This document shows, in pieces, positions 7,857 through 16,339 of a stretch of DNA of 64,000 nt. Origin of the DNA: Candidatus Omnitrophota bacterium (lineage in GTDB: Bacteria > Hinthialibacterota > Hinthialibacteria > OLB16); contig JACKFH010000018.1 of the NCBI GenBank assembly GCA_020632575.1, positions 1-64,000 of the forward strand, given 5' to 3'. Position 1 is the stretch's first letter. Each line of letters begins with the position of its first letter. The notes below the pieces were generated by a model. That model saw only the letters and a program-made list of their open reading frames with translations. It made no database searches and was not told the DNA's origin. The translations under genes were made by a program, and so were the position numbers.

Positions 7857-8825
7857 ATGGATTTAGGAGTCTTGACCGCCATCCTCGATGGCAATGGCGT
7901 CCCCCTTCCCGACACGCTTGATTACCTGTCGGGGCAGGGAATTCGGTGGGTTGAACTGGGCACTGGGAACTACCCCGGTAACGGACACTGCCCAGTGGAT
8001 GAACTTCTCAAAAGCAAGACCGCCCTCAGCGATTGGGAGGATGAATTTAAGCGGCGTAAGATGCGCATTTCCGGACTCTCATGTCACGGAAACCCGATTC
8101 ACCCCAACAAAGATTTCGCCGCCGCCAACTTGGATGTTCAGCGCAAGACCATCCAACTCGCCGAAAAGATTGGCGTGAAGACTGTGGTTCTCTTCTCCGG
8201 TTGCCCCGGCGGAAGCAAGAACGACACCACACCGAACTGGGTCACTTGCCCCTGGCCGCCCGATTACCTCGACATTCTCGAGTACCAATGGAACGATGTC
8301 GCTATCCCGTTCTGGACCAAAGAGGCGAAATTCGCCCGCGACCATGGAGTTAAACTCGCTTTCGAGGCCCATCCCGGATTCATCGTCTACAATCCCGAGA
8401 CTCTGCTCAAACTCCGCAAGGCCTGCGGTAACACAGTCGGCGCGAACTTCGACCCCTCCCACTTCTTCTGGCAGGGAATCGATCCCCTCGCCGCGGTCCG
8501 CGCTCTCAAGGGGGCGATCCACTATTGCCACGCCAAGGACACGCGTGTCGATCCGCTCAACACCGCGGTCAATGGAACTCTCGACACCAAGAGCTACGGC
8601 AAAGAACTGGAACGTTCGTGGGTATTCCGCGCTTGCGGTTATGGCCATGACGAACGCTGGTGGTGCGATTTTGTCTCAACACTCAAGATGTGCGGATTCG
8701 ATGGCGTTCTCTCCATCGAGCACGAGGACAGCATGATGTCCGCCAAAGAGGGACTCGAAAAGGCGATCAACTTCCTCAACCGAGTGATCATCCGCGAGAA
8801 GGCCGCCAAAGCGACCTGGTTCTGA
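7857..8825 (+). CDS. sugar phosphate isomerase/epimerase-like TIM-barrel protein
   Basis: A 322-residue protein of the xylose-isomerase-like TIM-barrel superfamily (AP endonuclease 2 fold). Expected metal-ligand positions are visible in order: E in KLAFEAHPGF (about residue 170), D and H in ANFDPSHFFWQ, H in IHYCHAKDT, and E in LSIEHED. These enzymes isomerise or epimerise free or phosphorylated sugars or inositols; the exact substrate cannot be read from sequence. ATG 7857 follows a good GGAGG site at 7-base spacing. The gene stands alone and ends in a perfect palindromic terminator shared with the convergent ATPase gene. Many paralogues of this family are typical of Planctomycetota and related groups. 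Confidence 0.82.
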   Translation: MDLGVLTAILDGNGVPLPDTLDYLSGQGIRWVELGTGNYPGNGHCPVDELLKSKTALSDWEDEFKRRKMRISGLSCHGNPIHPNKDFAAANLDVQRKTIQLAEKIGVKTVVLFSGCPGGSKNDTTPNWVTCPWPPDYLDILEYQWNDVAIPFWTKEAKFARDHGVKLAFEAHPGFIVYNPETLLKLRKACGNTVGANFDPSHFFWQGIDPLAAVRALKGAIHYCHAKDTRVDPLNTAVNGTLDTKSYGKELERSWVFRACGYGHDERWWCDFVSTLKMCGFDGVLSIEHEDSMMSAKEGLEKAINFLNRVIIREKAAKATWF

Positions 8826-8850
8826 TCTCTGACCAAGGACGAGAAAACAA

Positions 8851-8880
8851 AAAAGGGGGATCGGATCCGATCCCCCTTTT
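8851..8880. terminator. bidirectional intrinsic terminator
   Basis: A perfect 30-base palindrome (13-bp stem, GATC loop) flanked by A-runs on the left and T-runs on the right. It lies between convergent genes ending at 8825 (plus) and 8907 (minus), so it can stop transcription from both sides. Confidence 0.88.
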
Positions 8881-8906
8881 CCTTATCAGCTCATTTGGAA
8901 GGGTTC

Positions 8907-10394
8907 TCATAACTGCCGCATCATGTCGCTCACCGTGTCCACATATTGAACAGTATCGAGGTCGTATTTCTTACTGACCAGGTAATGCTGAACCAACCCC
9001 TCTAAAGTGAATTCCATGGCTGCGGCGAGATGCAGATCGTCCTCGGGTTTCAGGACATCCCGAGTGACCTTTTCCAGGCCCTCGACCTTCCTTAGTCTTG
9101 AGAAGTACTCATTGAAGGGTAGTTCGTCCGATAGATCGACCTGGTTCCCTTTCTCGAACCAAATCACCACCTCTCGAAAGGGTTCCGAATCGATCTTCTT
9201 CGCCGGTCCGAGACCGCGCTTGGGCGTATAATGCTTGTCGAACACCCTTCGGATCGCCTGTCCGATGATGCGGTGGGAGACGGTGACCAAGCCCTCCTGC
9301 TCTCCTTTGAAGACCAACTCCATCTTGCCGGTCATCGCCGGGACACAATGAAACAGGTCGCACATCCGGGCGATCTCTTTGTTCGATCCCTGCAGCACCA
9401 TCCGGTGTTCGACCGCGCTGTGCAAAGTCTCGTAAAGCGAGATCGCAAGCCTTTGGGACACCCCGCTCCCCTGGTCGACATACTCGCTTTCCCGAGCCTC
9501 GAACGCGATCTGCTCGGCAATCTCCCTCATGTAGTCGGGGACAATGGCGCCACCCTCCTCGAAATTGGGGATCCTCGATTCCTGCACAGTGATCTCCATC
9601 GCCTCTTCCAGCGTCCTTGGGTAGTGAGTCAGGATCTGAGCGTCGATGCGATCTTTCAGAGGCGTGATGATGGATCCCCGGTTCGTGTAATCCTCCGGGT
9701 TGGCGGTGAACACGATCATCAGGTCGAGGGGAATGCGAACCGGGAACCCTCGGATCTGGATGTCGTTCTCCTCCAGGATGTTCAGGAGACTGACCTGAAT
9801 CCGGGGCTGAAGATCGGGTAATTCGTTGAATGCGAAAATTCCTCGGTTTGACCGGGGGATGATTCCATAGTGGATCGCCGATTCATCGGAGAGTTCCAAT
9901 CGCCGCGACATCACCTTGACCGGATCGATGTCGCCGATCAGATCCGCCACACTGACATCGGGGGTCGCCAGCTTCTCCTGGAATCGCTCCTCCCGTGAAA
10001 TCCAACGGATGGGGGTGTCGTCTCCCTTTTCCCCGATCACCCGTCGAGTCACCCCGAAGGCGGGTTCCATCGGATCGTCGGGAATATCGATGCTATCCAC
10101 GATTGGGATATAAGGGTCCAAGAGACCGGTGAGAGACCGAATCAAACGGGTCTTCGCTTGTCCCCGAAGTCCCAGCAGAATGAAATCGTGCTGGGCGAGA
10201 ACCGCTCGCTGGACCTGGGGAATGACGGTCCGGTCATAACCGATAATCCCCGGAAAAATCGTCTCGCCCGCCCGCATCTTGCGTATCAGGTTCTCCCGAG
10301 CCTCTTCTTTGACTGTGCGATGGCGGTATCCGTTCGCCCTCAACTCTCCCAAAGTCCTTGGATCCGGGGGGGCGGTAGGTTGATTGTTTGGCAT
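8907..10394 (-). CDS. magnesium-chelatase-type (ChlI/MoxR-like) AAA+ ATPase
   Basis: A 495-residue AAA+ ATPase close to magnesium chelatase subunit I. Walker A is GLRGQAKT (about 75-82). The Walker B-like strand GIFAFNELPDL has N-E in place of the usual D-E. Sensor-type residues follow in IVFTANPEDYTNRG. ATG 10394 is preferred; further upstream the frame lacks conservation and runs into the divergent promoter region. Relatives usually act with a von Willebrand A-domain partner to insert metal or remodel proteins, but no VWA gene and no tetrapyrrole metal-insertion gene is nearby. A role in bacteriochlorophyll synthesis is therefore unlikely; a chaperone or regulatory role is more plausible. 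It terminates at the shared palindrome at 8851-8880. Confidence 0.8.
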   Translation of the reverse strand: MPNNQPTAPPDPRTLGELRANGYRHRTVKEEARENLIRKMRAGETIFPGIIGYDRTVIPQVQRAVLAQHDFILLGLRGQAKTRLIRSLTGLLDPYIPIVDSIDIPDDPMEPAFGVTRRVIGEKGDDTPIRWISREERFQEKLATPDVSVADLIGDIDPVKVMSRRLELSDESAIHYGIIPRSNRGIFAFNELPDLQPRIQVSLLNILEENDIQIRGFPVRIPLDLMIVFTANPEDYTNRGSIITPLKDRIDAQILTHYPRTLEEAMEITVQESRIPNFEEGGAIVPDYMREIAEQIAFEARESEYVDQGSGVSQRLAISLYETLHSAVEHRMVLQGSNKEIARMCDLFHCVPAMTGKMELVFKGEQEGLVTVSHRIIGQAIRRVFDKHYTPKRGLGPAKKIDSEPFREVVIWFEKGNQVDLSDELPFNEYFSRLRKVEGLEKVTRDVLKPEDDLHLAAAMEFTLEGLVQHYLVSKKYDLDTVQYVDTVSDMMRQL

Positions 10395-10680
10395 GCTGAA
10401 AGGGAACCTCGATAGTGGATTTTTAGGTGTCTGGCCAGTATATCGGACCCATCGGACCATCTGAAGGATGTGACCAGCCCTCCAACTCGAAACGATCCAC
10501 TCCGTTCACGGTGACCTTCTGAAGGAAGTTTTCTTGATCCGAAAACCTTGACTCGATTATTTATGGTAAATACAATAAAGATCAAGAAAATTTGTTACGA
10601 TTGGTTCTGGCGTGACCGTTCACCCGCGCATGCCCTTACCGATTGGACGGGATCCAAGGCGTTTCAAGGAGGAAGGGATC
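10395..10680. other. divergent promoter region
   Basis: Space between the AAA+ ATPase (minus) and the zinc-ribbon gene (plus). It contains the well-formed plus-strand promoter at 10548-10576. No RNA gene or repeat was seen. Confidence 0.6.
10548..10576 (+). promoter_or_regulatory. sigma-70-type promoter of the zinc-ribbon gene
   Basis: -35 TTGACT (10548-10553), a 17-base spacer, and -10 TACAAT (10571-10576): five of six consensus matches in each box. Transcription should begin near 10583, leaving about a 100-base leader before the ATG at 10681. Confidence 0.72.
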
Positions 10681-11061
10681 ATGGAACTTTCAAAATGCAT
10701 TCGATGCAAAGGCTTCTATCAGAGGGTGAAATCGTTGGTCTGTCCCAAATGCGAGATCGAGGAAGAAAAGGAGATCTTCCAGGTCCAGCAGTATATGGGC
10801 GACAACCCAGGCTCGACCCTTGAGCAAGTTTCGGACGCGCTCAACATCTACCTCGAGGATATCGACCGCTGGATCGAGGAGAACCGGCTTCATGTCGAGG
10901 TCAAGCAGATTTCCGACAAGAAAGAGGCTGTCAGGAAACTTTACGATACAGTCAAGGGCGGGATCGAGGAGCAGTCGTCGATTGCTCGAGAACGAATGAA
11001 GGCCCTCCAAACCGGCGACGACGAATGGGGCCCGGCGGCTGGGAAGTACCGTAGGGTCTAG
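10681..11061 (+). CDS. small zinc-ribbon/HTH-like protein (YvyF/TIGR03826-like)
   Basis: A 126-residue protein with an N-terminal zinc ribbon, C6-x2-C9 and C21-x2-C24 (SKCIRCKGFY ... LVCPKC). A helix-turn-helix-like segment follows (GSTLEQVSDALNIYLEDIDR WIEENRL), then a charged helical tail. The layout resembles the Bacillus flagellar-operon protein YvyF, but no flagellar gene is near, so the name is only a structural analogy. ATG 10681 is fixed by AAGGAGGAAGGG just upstream; a longer frame from 10612 would start inside the leader. With its strong promoter and single-gene layout it may be a well-expressed regulator. The direct role is unknown. Confidence 0.6.
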   Translation: MELSKCIRCKGFYQRVKSLVCPKCEIEEEKEIFQVQQYMGDNPGSTLEQVSDALNIYLEDIDRWIEENRLHVEVKQISDKKEAVRKLYDTVKGGIEEQSSIARERMKALQTGDDEWGPAAGKYRRV

Positions 11062-11110
11062 GATCTGGTAATTCAAAAAGGCCTTCGCTCAACTTAACTT
11101 TTCCCACAGT

Positions 11111-11192
11111 GGGCGTCTATCGCTGTGGAAGTCAATTGCCGTGGGAGAGTCTATCGCTGTGGGAGTCTATTGCCGTGGGAGTCTATTGCCGT
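11111..11192 (+). repeat. five-copy tandem repeat of about 16 bp
   Basis: Five adjoining units: 11111-11126, 11127-11142, 11143-11160 (two bases longer), 11161-11176 and 11177-11192. The last two are identical, GGGAGTCTATTGCCGT. Units alternate between TCTATCGCTGT and TCTATTGCCGT endings. There are no spacers, so it is not a CRISPR. Each unit begins with the GGGAG that also begins the neighbouring inverted repeat arm, which suggests growth by slippage from the repeat end. Confidence 0.8.
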
Positions 11193-11273
11193 GGGAGCGG
11201 CTTCCAGCCGCGAATACTCGACGAGATTGACAAGGTGCACTCCCCCAATCGCGGCTGGAAGCCGCTCCCACGG
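11189..11273. repeat. paired REP-type inverted repeat, 25-bp arms
   Basis: The arm at 11189-11213 (CCGTGGGAGCGGCTTCCAGC...) is the exact reverse complement of 11249-11273, with 35 bases between. This is the geometry of a REP doublet (REPIN/BIME). GTGGGAGCGGCTTCCAGCCGCGA-type sequences are a familiar extragenic repeat class in several bacteria. No REP-associated transposase (TnpA-REP) gene lies in the window. Confidence 0.82.
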
Positions 11274-11457
11274 TGTCAGACCCTGCCGCGCGTCAACCGC
11301 TTGGCAAGCGGGAGGGCATTCGACATAATCCCCCATCGTTCCAAAAACTGAATTCGAGTCTGACCAACCCCTGCCGCGTCACATTCCGGGACCTCCTCCA
11401 AGAAAGGTCGACAGGATTTTAACAAACAGGGAGGCGACTCCGTGTTATAGATATCCG

Positions 11458-13209
11458 ATGACTCGGTCGATTCAACTCCTCAATTTTCTATCAATCCTCG
11501 GCGCGCTCGTCGTTGTGTGCCTGAACCCGTCGGTTTGTGTCGCTCAGGAGGGTCTCCCTCTACAAGATTCCAGTATTGAGATCCCCGACTTGGAAGCCGA
11601 CCTCCCTCCTTTAGAGGCCGATCCGAGTCTTGTGACCTTGTCCCAAGAAGAGCTAAGCAAACTGGATAATGTCCTGATCGAGGAGCCGTGGTCCCCCGAC
11701 ATTTCGGCCGCGACCGGGCTCACCCTCTGGGACTGCATCGTCATCGCCCTGGAAAACAACCGCCCCCTTCAAATTGTTCGTGACGATCTCCGGATTTCCG
11801 GAATCACTCTCAATGAACGGCGCAACGAGTTCGACAACATCTATTACCTGGGCGCGGGCGCTCACTACGATGAACAAAGGGGCGTTCCCGCGCCGATCGC
11901 TCCCTCCGATGCTGGAGTCGACCGCGACCGATATTCCTTCAACTTCGGAGGCCTGGATGGAAGCGGGACCTTTTTGTCTCGCCAATTCCGCAACGGTGGA
12001 TCTCTGCAACTGGGAGCTCAATCCATCTACAACTCCCAGACCGCCACACGGATCCGCCCCTTTGTCGATGACAACGGCGATCTGATGACCGAACAGTTCC
12101 TCCGCGATGTCCGATGGTTTTCCGAGGCCAATGTGGTGGTGACTCAACCCTTGCTTGAGGGAGCCGGCAAGGTGGCCACCACGGGATTGCGCATCCAGGA
12201 ACTGGAGGAGGCCGCGCAGGATCTCAATCTGGAGCGAGAAATCCAGTCGCTGGTCAGCCAAGTGGTTCGGGACTATCTGGAGGTGCAACTTCAGATCTCC
12301 CTGGTTGAGGTCGGAATCCAATCCTACCGGAGAGCCCTCGATCAGTTCAACAGAACAAAAGAAAAAATCGAGGGGGATCACCCGGAATTCCCAAGACTCC
12401 TTTCGCTGGTCCGCGCCAAACAACAGATCGCCTCCAACTTTTCCAGATTGGTCGATGTCAAAAACAATTACCAAACTTCATTGATCAATCTGCGTTTGAC
12501 TCTGGGAGTGGAGCCCTCTGTTTCAATTGTCCTTGCCGGAACAGATGTTCCTGAAATTGCGCCTCGCCAATTCGATCTACCCGAGGCGACCGGTTACAGT
12601 CTTCAGATGAGGCCCGACTACAAGATCTCGCGGATCCAAGTTCAACAGGCTCAAATCAATCAGGAGTTCGCCCAGAATGCGCTCCTGCCGAACCTGGATT
12701 TGAGCGCCAGAATGGGGTTCCGCCATCAGGATGACGATTTCCTGGAATCATGGGAACTGTTCTCTTATGAAGATGCTGGCGCCGATTTGACCCTTTCGCT
12801 CCCACTCAATCTCCCTTCCGACCGAGCCAATTATGAGCGGTCTCAGGTCAGGCTCCGTCAGAGCCTCAAGAGTCGCGAGCAACTCGAACGTGTGATTGCC
12901 AATCAGGTCAACAACTCTTACCGGGCCTTGGTCACTCTCGAGGAGCAAATCCAGGTGAGCCGTCAGAATGAAATTCTCGCGGAGGACACTTACAAGAAAC
13001 TCCTCTTCGAATCCGAACTCTCCACGGTGGACCCATTCGATGTGGCCCGTGCACAGGACGATTGGACCTCGGCCGCGGCGGACAAGGTCCGAGCCGAGAT
13101 CAACTACCTCATCGCCCAATCCGCGTTCGAGTTGTCCATCGGAATGCCGATCAGCGAGCTTTTCGAGCGTTACGCTCCCACGGGATCCGCTCTCCCTCCC
13201 CCCCGGTAA
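11458..13209 (+). CDS. TolC-family outer membrane channel protein
   Basis: A 583-residue protein of the TolC/outer membrane efflux family. It has a signal peptide (about 1-29, ending CVAQ), then an acidic 60-residue extension, then two repeated coiled-coil/beta-barrel halves. Family-like stretches are LWDCIVIALENNRPLQIVRDD and the second-half RPDYKISRIQVQQAQINQEFAQNALLPNLDLSARM. TolC trimers form the exit duct for type I secretion and RND or ABC efflux. No membrane fusion protein or pump is adjacent, so its partner must be elsewhere. The next gene, hemW-like, starts 10 bases after the stop and is probably co-transcribed. The start is the only ATG giving a good signal peptide, although a GGGAGG lies somewhat far upstream. 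Confidence 0.85.
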   Translation: MTRSIQLLNFLSILGALVVVCLNPSVCVAQEGLPLQDSSIEIPDLEADLPPLEADPSLVTLSQEELSKLDNVLIEEPWSPDISAATGLTLWDCIVIALENNRPLQIVRDDLRISGITLNERRNEFDNIYYLGAGAHYDEQRGVPAPIAPSDAGVDRDRYSFNFGGLDGSGTFLSRQFRNGGSLQLGAQSIYNSQTATRIRPFVDDNGDLMTEQFLRDVRWFSEANVVVTQPLLEGAGKVATTGLRIQELEEAAQDLNLEREIQSLVSQVVRDYLEVQLQISLVEVGIQSYRRALDQFNRTKEKIEGDHPEFPRLLSLVRAKQQIASNFSRLVDVKNNYQTSLINLRLTLGVEPSVSIVLAGTDVPEIAPRQFDLPEATGYSLQMRPDYKISRIQVQQAQINQEFAQNALLPNLDLSARMGFRHQDDDFLESWELFSYEDAGADLTLSLPLNLPSDRANYERSQVRLRQSLKSREQLERVIANQVNNSYRALVTLEEQIQVSRQNEILAEDTYKKLLFESELSTVDPFDVARAQDDWTSAAADKVRAEINYLIAQSAFELSIGMPISELFERYAPTGSALPPPR

Positions 13210-13218
13210 CCGATATCG

Positions 13219-14376
13219 ATGTCCGATTTTGGCGTTTACATTCACCTCCCCTTCTGCCTCTCCAGGTGTGGGTACTGCGACTTCTCGGTGGTCACCGACA
13301 AGGACGATTCCCAATCGGCCTATGTTTCCGCCCTTGAGAACGAACTTGAGTTTTGGAGGGAAAGGGTGATCTACGCCCCGATCAGCCTCTATTTCGGCGG
13401 AGGAACCCCTTCACGATTAAGACCGGAATTTTGGACTCGGCTCATCGAAAAATTCGCCGACCTCTTCGGATTGACTCCTGAAATGGAGATTTCCTGCGAA
13501 GCCAATCCTGAAAGCGCCTCCGCCGAAATCTTGTCTCTTTGGAAGGATTCCGGGGTCAATCGAATCAGCCTTGGCGTTCAAACCTTCCACCCTGAACACC
13601 TGAGCAACCTTGATCGACGGCATGATCCGGAGGGGGCTTTCGCGGCTGTCGAGAGAATCCGCGAGGCCGGGTTTGACAACTGGTCCCTCGATTTGATCTA
13701 TGGTCTTCCCGGCCAGACACTGGATGAATGGAAGACGGATCTGAAAACCGCGCTGTCGCTCGAACCGTCCCATCTCTCTTTTTACAACCTCATCCTCCAC
13801 CCCGGACATCCGACTACCGAAAAAGCGGAGGCTGCCATGACTCCCGATTCGGAAGACATTCAAAGCGAGATGTTCCTGCTGGCGTGCGAGACGCTCCAAT
13901 CGAATGGCTACGATGTTTACGAACTGAGCAACGCCGCACATCCTGGACGAGCCTGCAGGCACAACCTTCTCTATTGGCGGGGAGGGGAGTGGCTGGGTCT
14001 TGGGATGTCGGGAAGTTCTTATTTCTGGCAGAGTTATTTTCACAATCCCAAGGTCTGGCCGATCTACTTGAACGCATGGGAAGGCGTTCCATCCGATCTG
14101 CCCTTCAAAGTCAAGCAGGCCTCATGGGAGGCCCAACTCCTCGATTTCGTGATGTTGCGTTTGAGAACCTCGGAAGGGTTTATGATCGCGGAACTCGAGG
14201 ACCTTCTCGGAAGGAATGTTGGGATCGATTTTCGTCGCCTCCTGCTTGAAATGAAAAATCACGGTTATACTCAATCCGATGAGGACCGAGTCGCCCTCAC
14301 ACCCCCCGGCTGGCTGGTCCACTCGGAAATCACCTCACGAATTCTCGAAAGTCTCTTAAGGAAGGAGGCCAATTAG
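13219..14376 (+). CDS. hemW: HemW-like radical SAM protein (haem chaperone / coproporphyrinogen oxidase-like)
   Basis: A 385-residue radical SAM protein. The 4Fe-4S/SAM cluster motif is CLSRCGYC (C13, C17, C20), within the HemW-typical start GVYIHLPFC. YFGGGTPSRL and SLGVQTFHPEHLSNLDRRH follow, both HemW signatures, with the C-terminal HemN_C-like part (RNLLYWRGGEWLGLG-type and LRTSEGF). HemW binds haem and is thought to deliver it to acceptors; it lacks the fourth-residue pattern of true HemN (CxxxCxxCxC), so coproporphyrinogen oxidation is not expected. It sits between a TolC-type gene and a glycosyltransferase with tight spacing, with no other haem gene nearby. Confidence 0.87.
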   Translation: MSDFGVYIHLPFCLSRCGYCDFSVVTDKDDSQSAYVSALENELEFWRERVIYAPISLYFGGGTPSRLRPEFWTRLIEKFADLFGLTPEMEISCEANPESASAEILSLWKDSGVNRISLGVQTFHPEHLSNLDRRHDPEGAFAAVERIREAGFDNWSLDLIYGLPGQTLDEWKTDLKTALSLEPSHLSFYNLILHPGHPTTEKAEAAMTPDSEDIQSEMFLLACETLQSNGYDVYELSNAAHPGRACRHNLLYWRGGEWLGLGMSGSSYFWQSYFHNPKVWPIYLNAWEGVPSDLPFKVKQASWEAQLLDFVMLRLRTSEGFMIAELEDLLGRNVGIDFRRLLLEMKNHGYTQSDEDRVALTPPGWLVHSEITSRILESLLRKEAN

Positions 14377-14428
14377 TTCAGCGTTGGCAAGGGCTGTTCC
14401 CTCCAGCGCGATTCGCCTCCATTTTTTC

Positions 14429-15148
14429 ATGACCAAAGAAAAGCCGCTCCTTTCCATTATTATCCCGATCTACAACGAGGAGCCCCAACTCGAGGAGGTC
14501 CTCGAACGGGTTTACAGGATCGATTACGCACCGAAGGAACTCATCCTGGTCGATGATTTCTCGCACGACGGGACTCGCAATATTCTCGAACGATACAAAT
14601 ATCGTCCTGACACTCGAGTGGTTTTCCACGAGGAGAATCGAGGAAAGGGATTTGCCATTCGAACCGGGCTCAAATCGGCCGATGGGGACATTGTCATCAT
14701 TCAAGACGCGGACCTTGAGTACGATCCGGAGGATATCCCTTCAGTGGTCGAGCCGATAGTCTCTGGCCAAACCGAGGTCTGCTATGGCTCGCGCTTTTTA
14801 GGGGAACTCGAGCGGATGGCGATTCCGAATCGGGTTGCTAATTGGATGCTGGCCAAATCCGCATCCTGGCTTTTTTGGGTGAAGATCACGGATGAGGCCA
14901 CCGCCTACAAGGCTTTTCGCCACGAGGTTCTGAAAAAGATCGACCTGGAATGCGAAGGATTCGAGTTCTGCCCCGAGGTGACCGCGAAAGTGCTAAGACT
15001 CGGATATTCCATCCAAGAAGTCTCGGTCCGATTTCGCGCGAGAACAGTGTGGGAGGGAAAGAAGATCGGATGGCCTGATTTCGGGATTGCGATAAGAACC
15101 CTCTTGAAATATCGTTTTGCGAAGCTGGAGGCTTTCACCAAATCCTGA
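14429..15148 (+). CDS. family 2 glycosyltransferase (DPM1-like, soluble)
   Basis: A 239-residue GT-A enzyme of the dolichyl/undecaprenyl-phosphate sugar synthase type. Motifs: SIIIPIYNEEPQLEEVLERV at the N-terminus, LVDDFSHDGT, the metal-binding QDADLEYDPEDI, and SRFLGE near the acceptor site. No C-terminal membrane segment is seen, unlike many GtrB proteins. It probably transfers a sugar from NDP-sugar to a lipid phosphate at the inner membrane. ATG 14429 matches the family N-terminus; an upstream in-frame TTG at 14384 has an SD-like GGAGG but adds residues foreign to the family. Neighbouring lnt and the propeller genes suggest envelope glycan work. Confidence 0.85.
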   Translation: MTKEKPLLSIIIPIYNEEPQLEEVLERVYRIDYAPKELILVDDFSHDGTRNILERYKYRPDTRVVFHEENRGKGFAIRTGLKSADGDIVIIQDADLEYDPEDIPSVVEPIVSGQTEVCYGSRFLGELERMAIPNRVANWMLAKSASWLFWVKITDEATAYKAFRHEVLKKIDLECEGFEFCPEVTAKVLRLGYSIQEVSVRFRARTVWEGKKIGWPDFGIAIRTLLKYRFAKLEAFTKS

Positions 15149-15168
15149 TTTTTTTTCGAGTTGATTCA

Positions 15169-16299
15169 ATGAATCGGTTGCTTGCTTTTTCGTGGATACT
15201 AGTCCTTACAGCAGGTCCTCCCCTTCGATCGGTTGGGGCGGATCCCGCTCCCGTTCAAATCGAGTCCGCCACAGTCGATTCCCTCTATGACAACCTGTTT
15301 CTCCCCCAAGACCGCGGCTGGCTCGGGGCCGATGGGGCGGTCTCCATTCCTTTGTCCCCCACCCGAGTCCTCTGGATTTTTGGCGACACCATGGTCGGGA
15401 CCCTCTCGAAGCAAAAGGGCCGTCAGGGGATGATGCCACGGAACACCATTGCCATTCAGGACCTTTCGGAAGGACCCCCAGGCGAGGTCGAATTTTTCTG
15501 GGACCTCAGCGACAACATCATCGGAGACTTCTTCCCGCCCGATCCGTGGGATGCCGGCTACTGGTATTGGCCCGGAGTGGGTGAGTTGATTGATGGCGAT
15601 CTATTTTTATTCATGTATAAGATCGTGTCGGGGGAGGGCGATAATGCATTCTCATTCGAACTCGATGATCTGACACTTTTCCGGATTCCCAACCCTCAGG
15701 ACTCTCCGCGCGAGTGGACCTGGACCACTCGAAACCTGGGGTGGGTGGGGCCTCATCAGGGCTTCGCCTCGGCCATTCAAGTCGAGCCTCCTTATGTCTA
15801 CTTGCTCGGATACGACGACAACTTAGCCAAGGAACGGTCGATGGTCCTCTCTCGTGTCCGAATCGAGGATCTCAAATCGAAGGAACCGGAGAAGGGTTTC
15901 GAGTTTTGGGTGAAGGGGAATGGCGGATGCGAATGGAGCAGGGAACCGAAGGATCTCGAACCGCTCTTCCAGCCGGGAGTGACTGAGTCGTCCATTCACT
16001 ACAATCAAAAGTTCAATCGATATATCGCGATCACCCACCACGCTTTCGATCCTTGGATGCTGTTGACCTCGGCGCCGAAGATCACCGGTCCCTGGAGTGA
16101 GCCCAACAAGGTTTACCAAATCCCTGAAATGCTCGCCAAGAAGGAACGCCACGCTTATGCGATGAAAGCGCATCCGGAACTCGACTCCGCCTCCGATGAA
16201 CTAGTGGTCACTTATGTGGTCAACACCTCGGATTTCTGGTCGATGTTCCAGGACACGGAGATCTACTATCCAAGGTTCGTCCGAGTGAAATTGAAATGA
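15169..16299 (+). CDS. secreted beta-propeller protein, DUF4185/DUF5005-like (paralogue A)
   Basis: A 376-residue exported protein. A signal peptide (about 1-24, LLAFSWILVLTAG) leads into GADGAVSIPLSPTRVLWIFG then DTMVG, the GDT signature of predicted five-bladed propellers in the DUF4185/DUF5005 group, which are distantly related to glycoside hydrolases. Later blade-like stretches include FWDLSDN, YLLGYDDN and ITGPWSEPNKVY. The catalytic role is unproven; binding or cleaving a glycan is plausible. It is 20 bases after the glycosyltransferase and 40 before its own paralogue, so all three probably share a transcript. The family name rests on motif resemblance. Confidence 0.6.
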   Translation: MNRLLAFSWILVLTAGPPLRSVGADPAPVQIESATVDSLYDNLFLPQDRGWLGADGAVSIPLSPTRVLWIFGDTMVGTLSKQKGRQGMMPRNTIAIQDLSEGPPGEVEFFWDLSDNIIGDFFPPDPWDAGYWYWPGVGELIDGDLFLFMYKIVSGEGDNAFSFELDDLTLFRIPNPQDSPREWTWTTRNLGWVGPHQGFASAIQVEPPYVYLLGYDDNLAKERSMVLSRVRIEDLKSKEPEKGFEFWVKGNGGCEWSREPKDLEPLFQPGVTESSIHYNQKFNRYIAITHHAFDPWMLLTSAPKITGPWSEPNKVYQIPEMLAKKERHAYAMKAHPELDSASDELVVTYVVNTSDFWSMFQDTEIYYPRFVRVKLK

Positions 16300-16339
16300 G
16301 ATTAGCCCTTCTCCAATTTGAAAAGGAACGGAAGATCGA

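Larger units (their letters stand above)
11062..11457. other. intergenic region dominated by repeats
   Basis: A 396-base gap that holds a 16-bp tandem array (11111-11192) running straight into a 25-bp inverted repeat (11189-11273). The short frames across it are repeat artefacts. The remaining part (about 11274-11457) should carry the promoter of the TolC-type gene, but no clear boxes were found. Confidence 0.6.

Noticed and set aside
11111..11273. CRISPR array or CRISPR-like repeats
   Set aside because: The 16-bp units touch each other with no spacers, and the 25-bp arms are inverted, not direct repeats; no cas gene is near.
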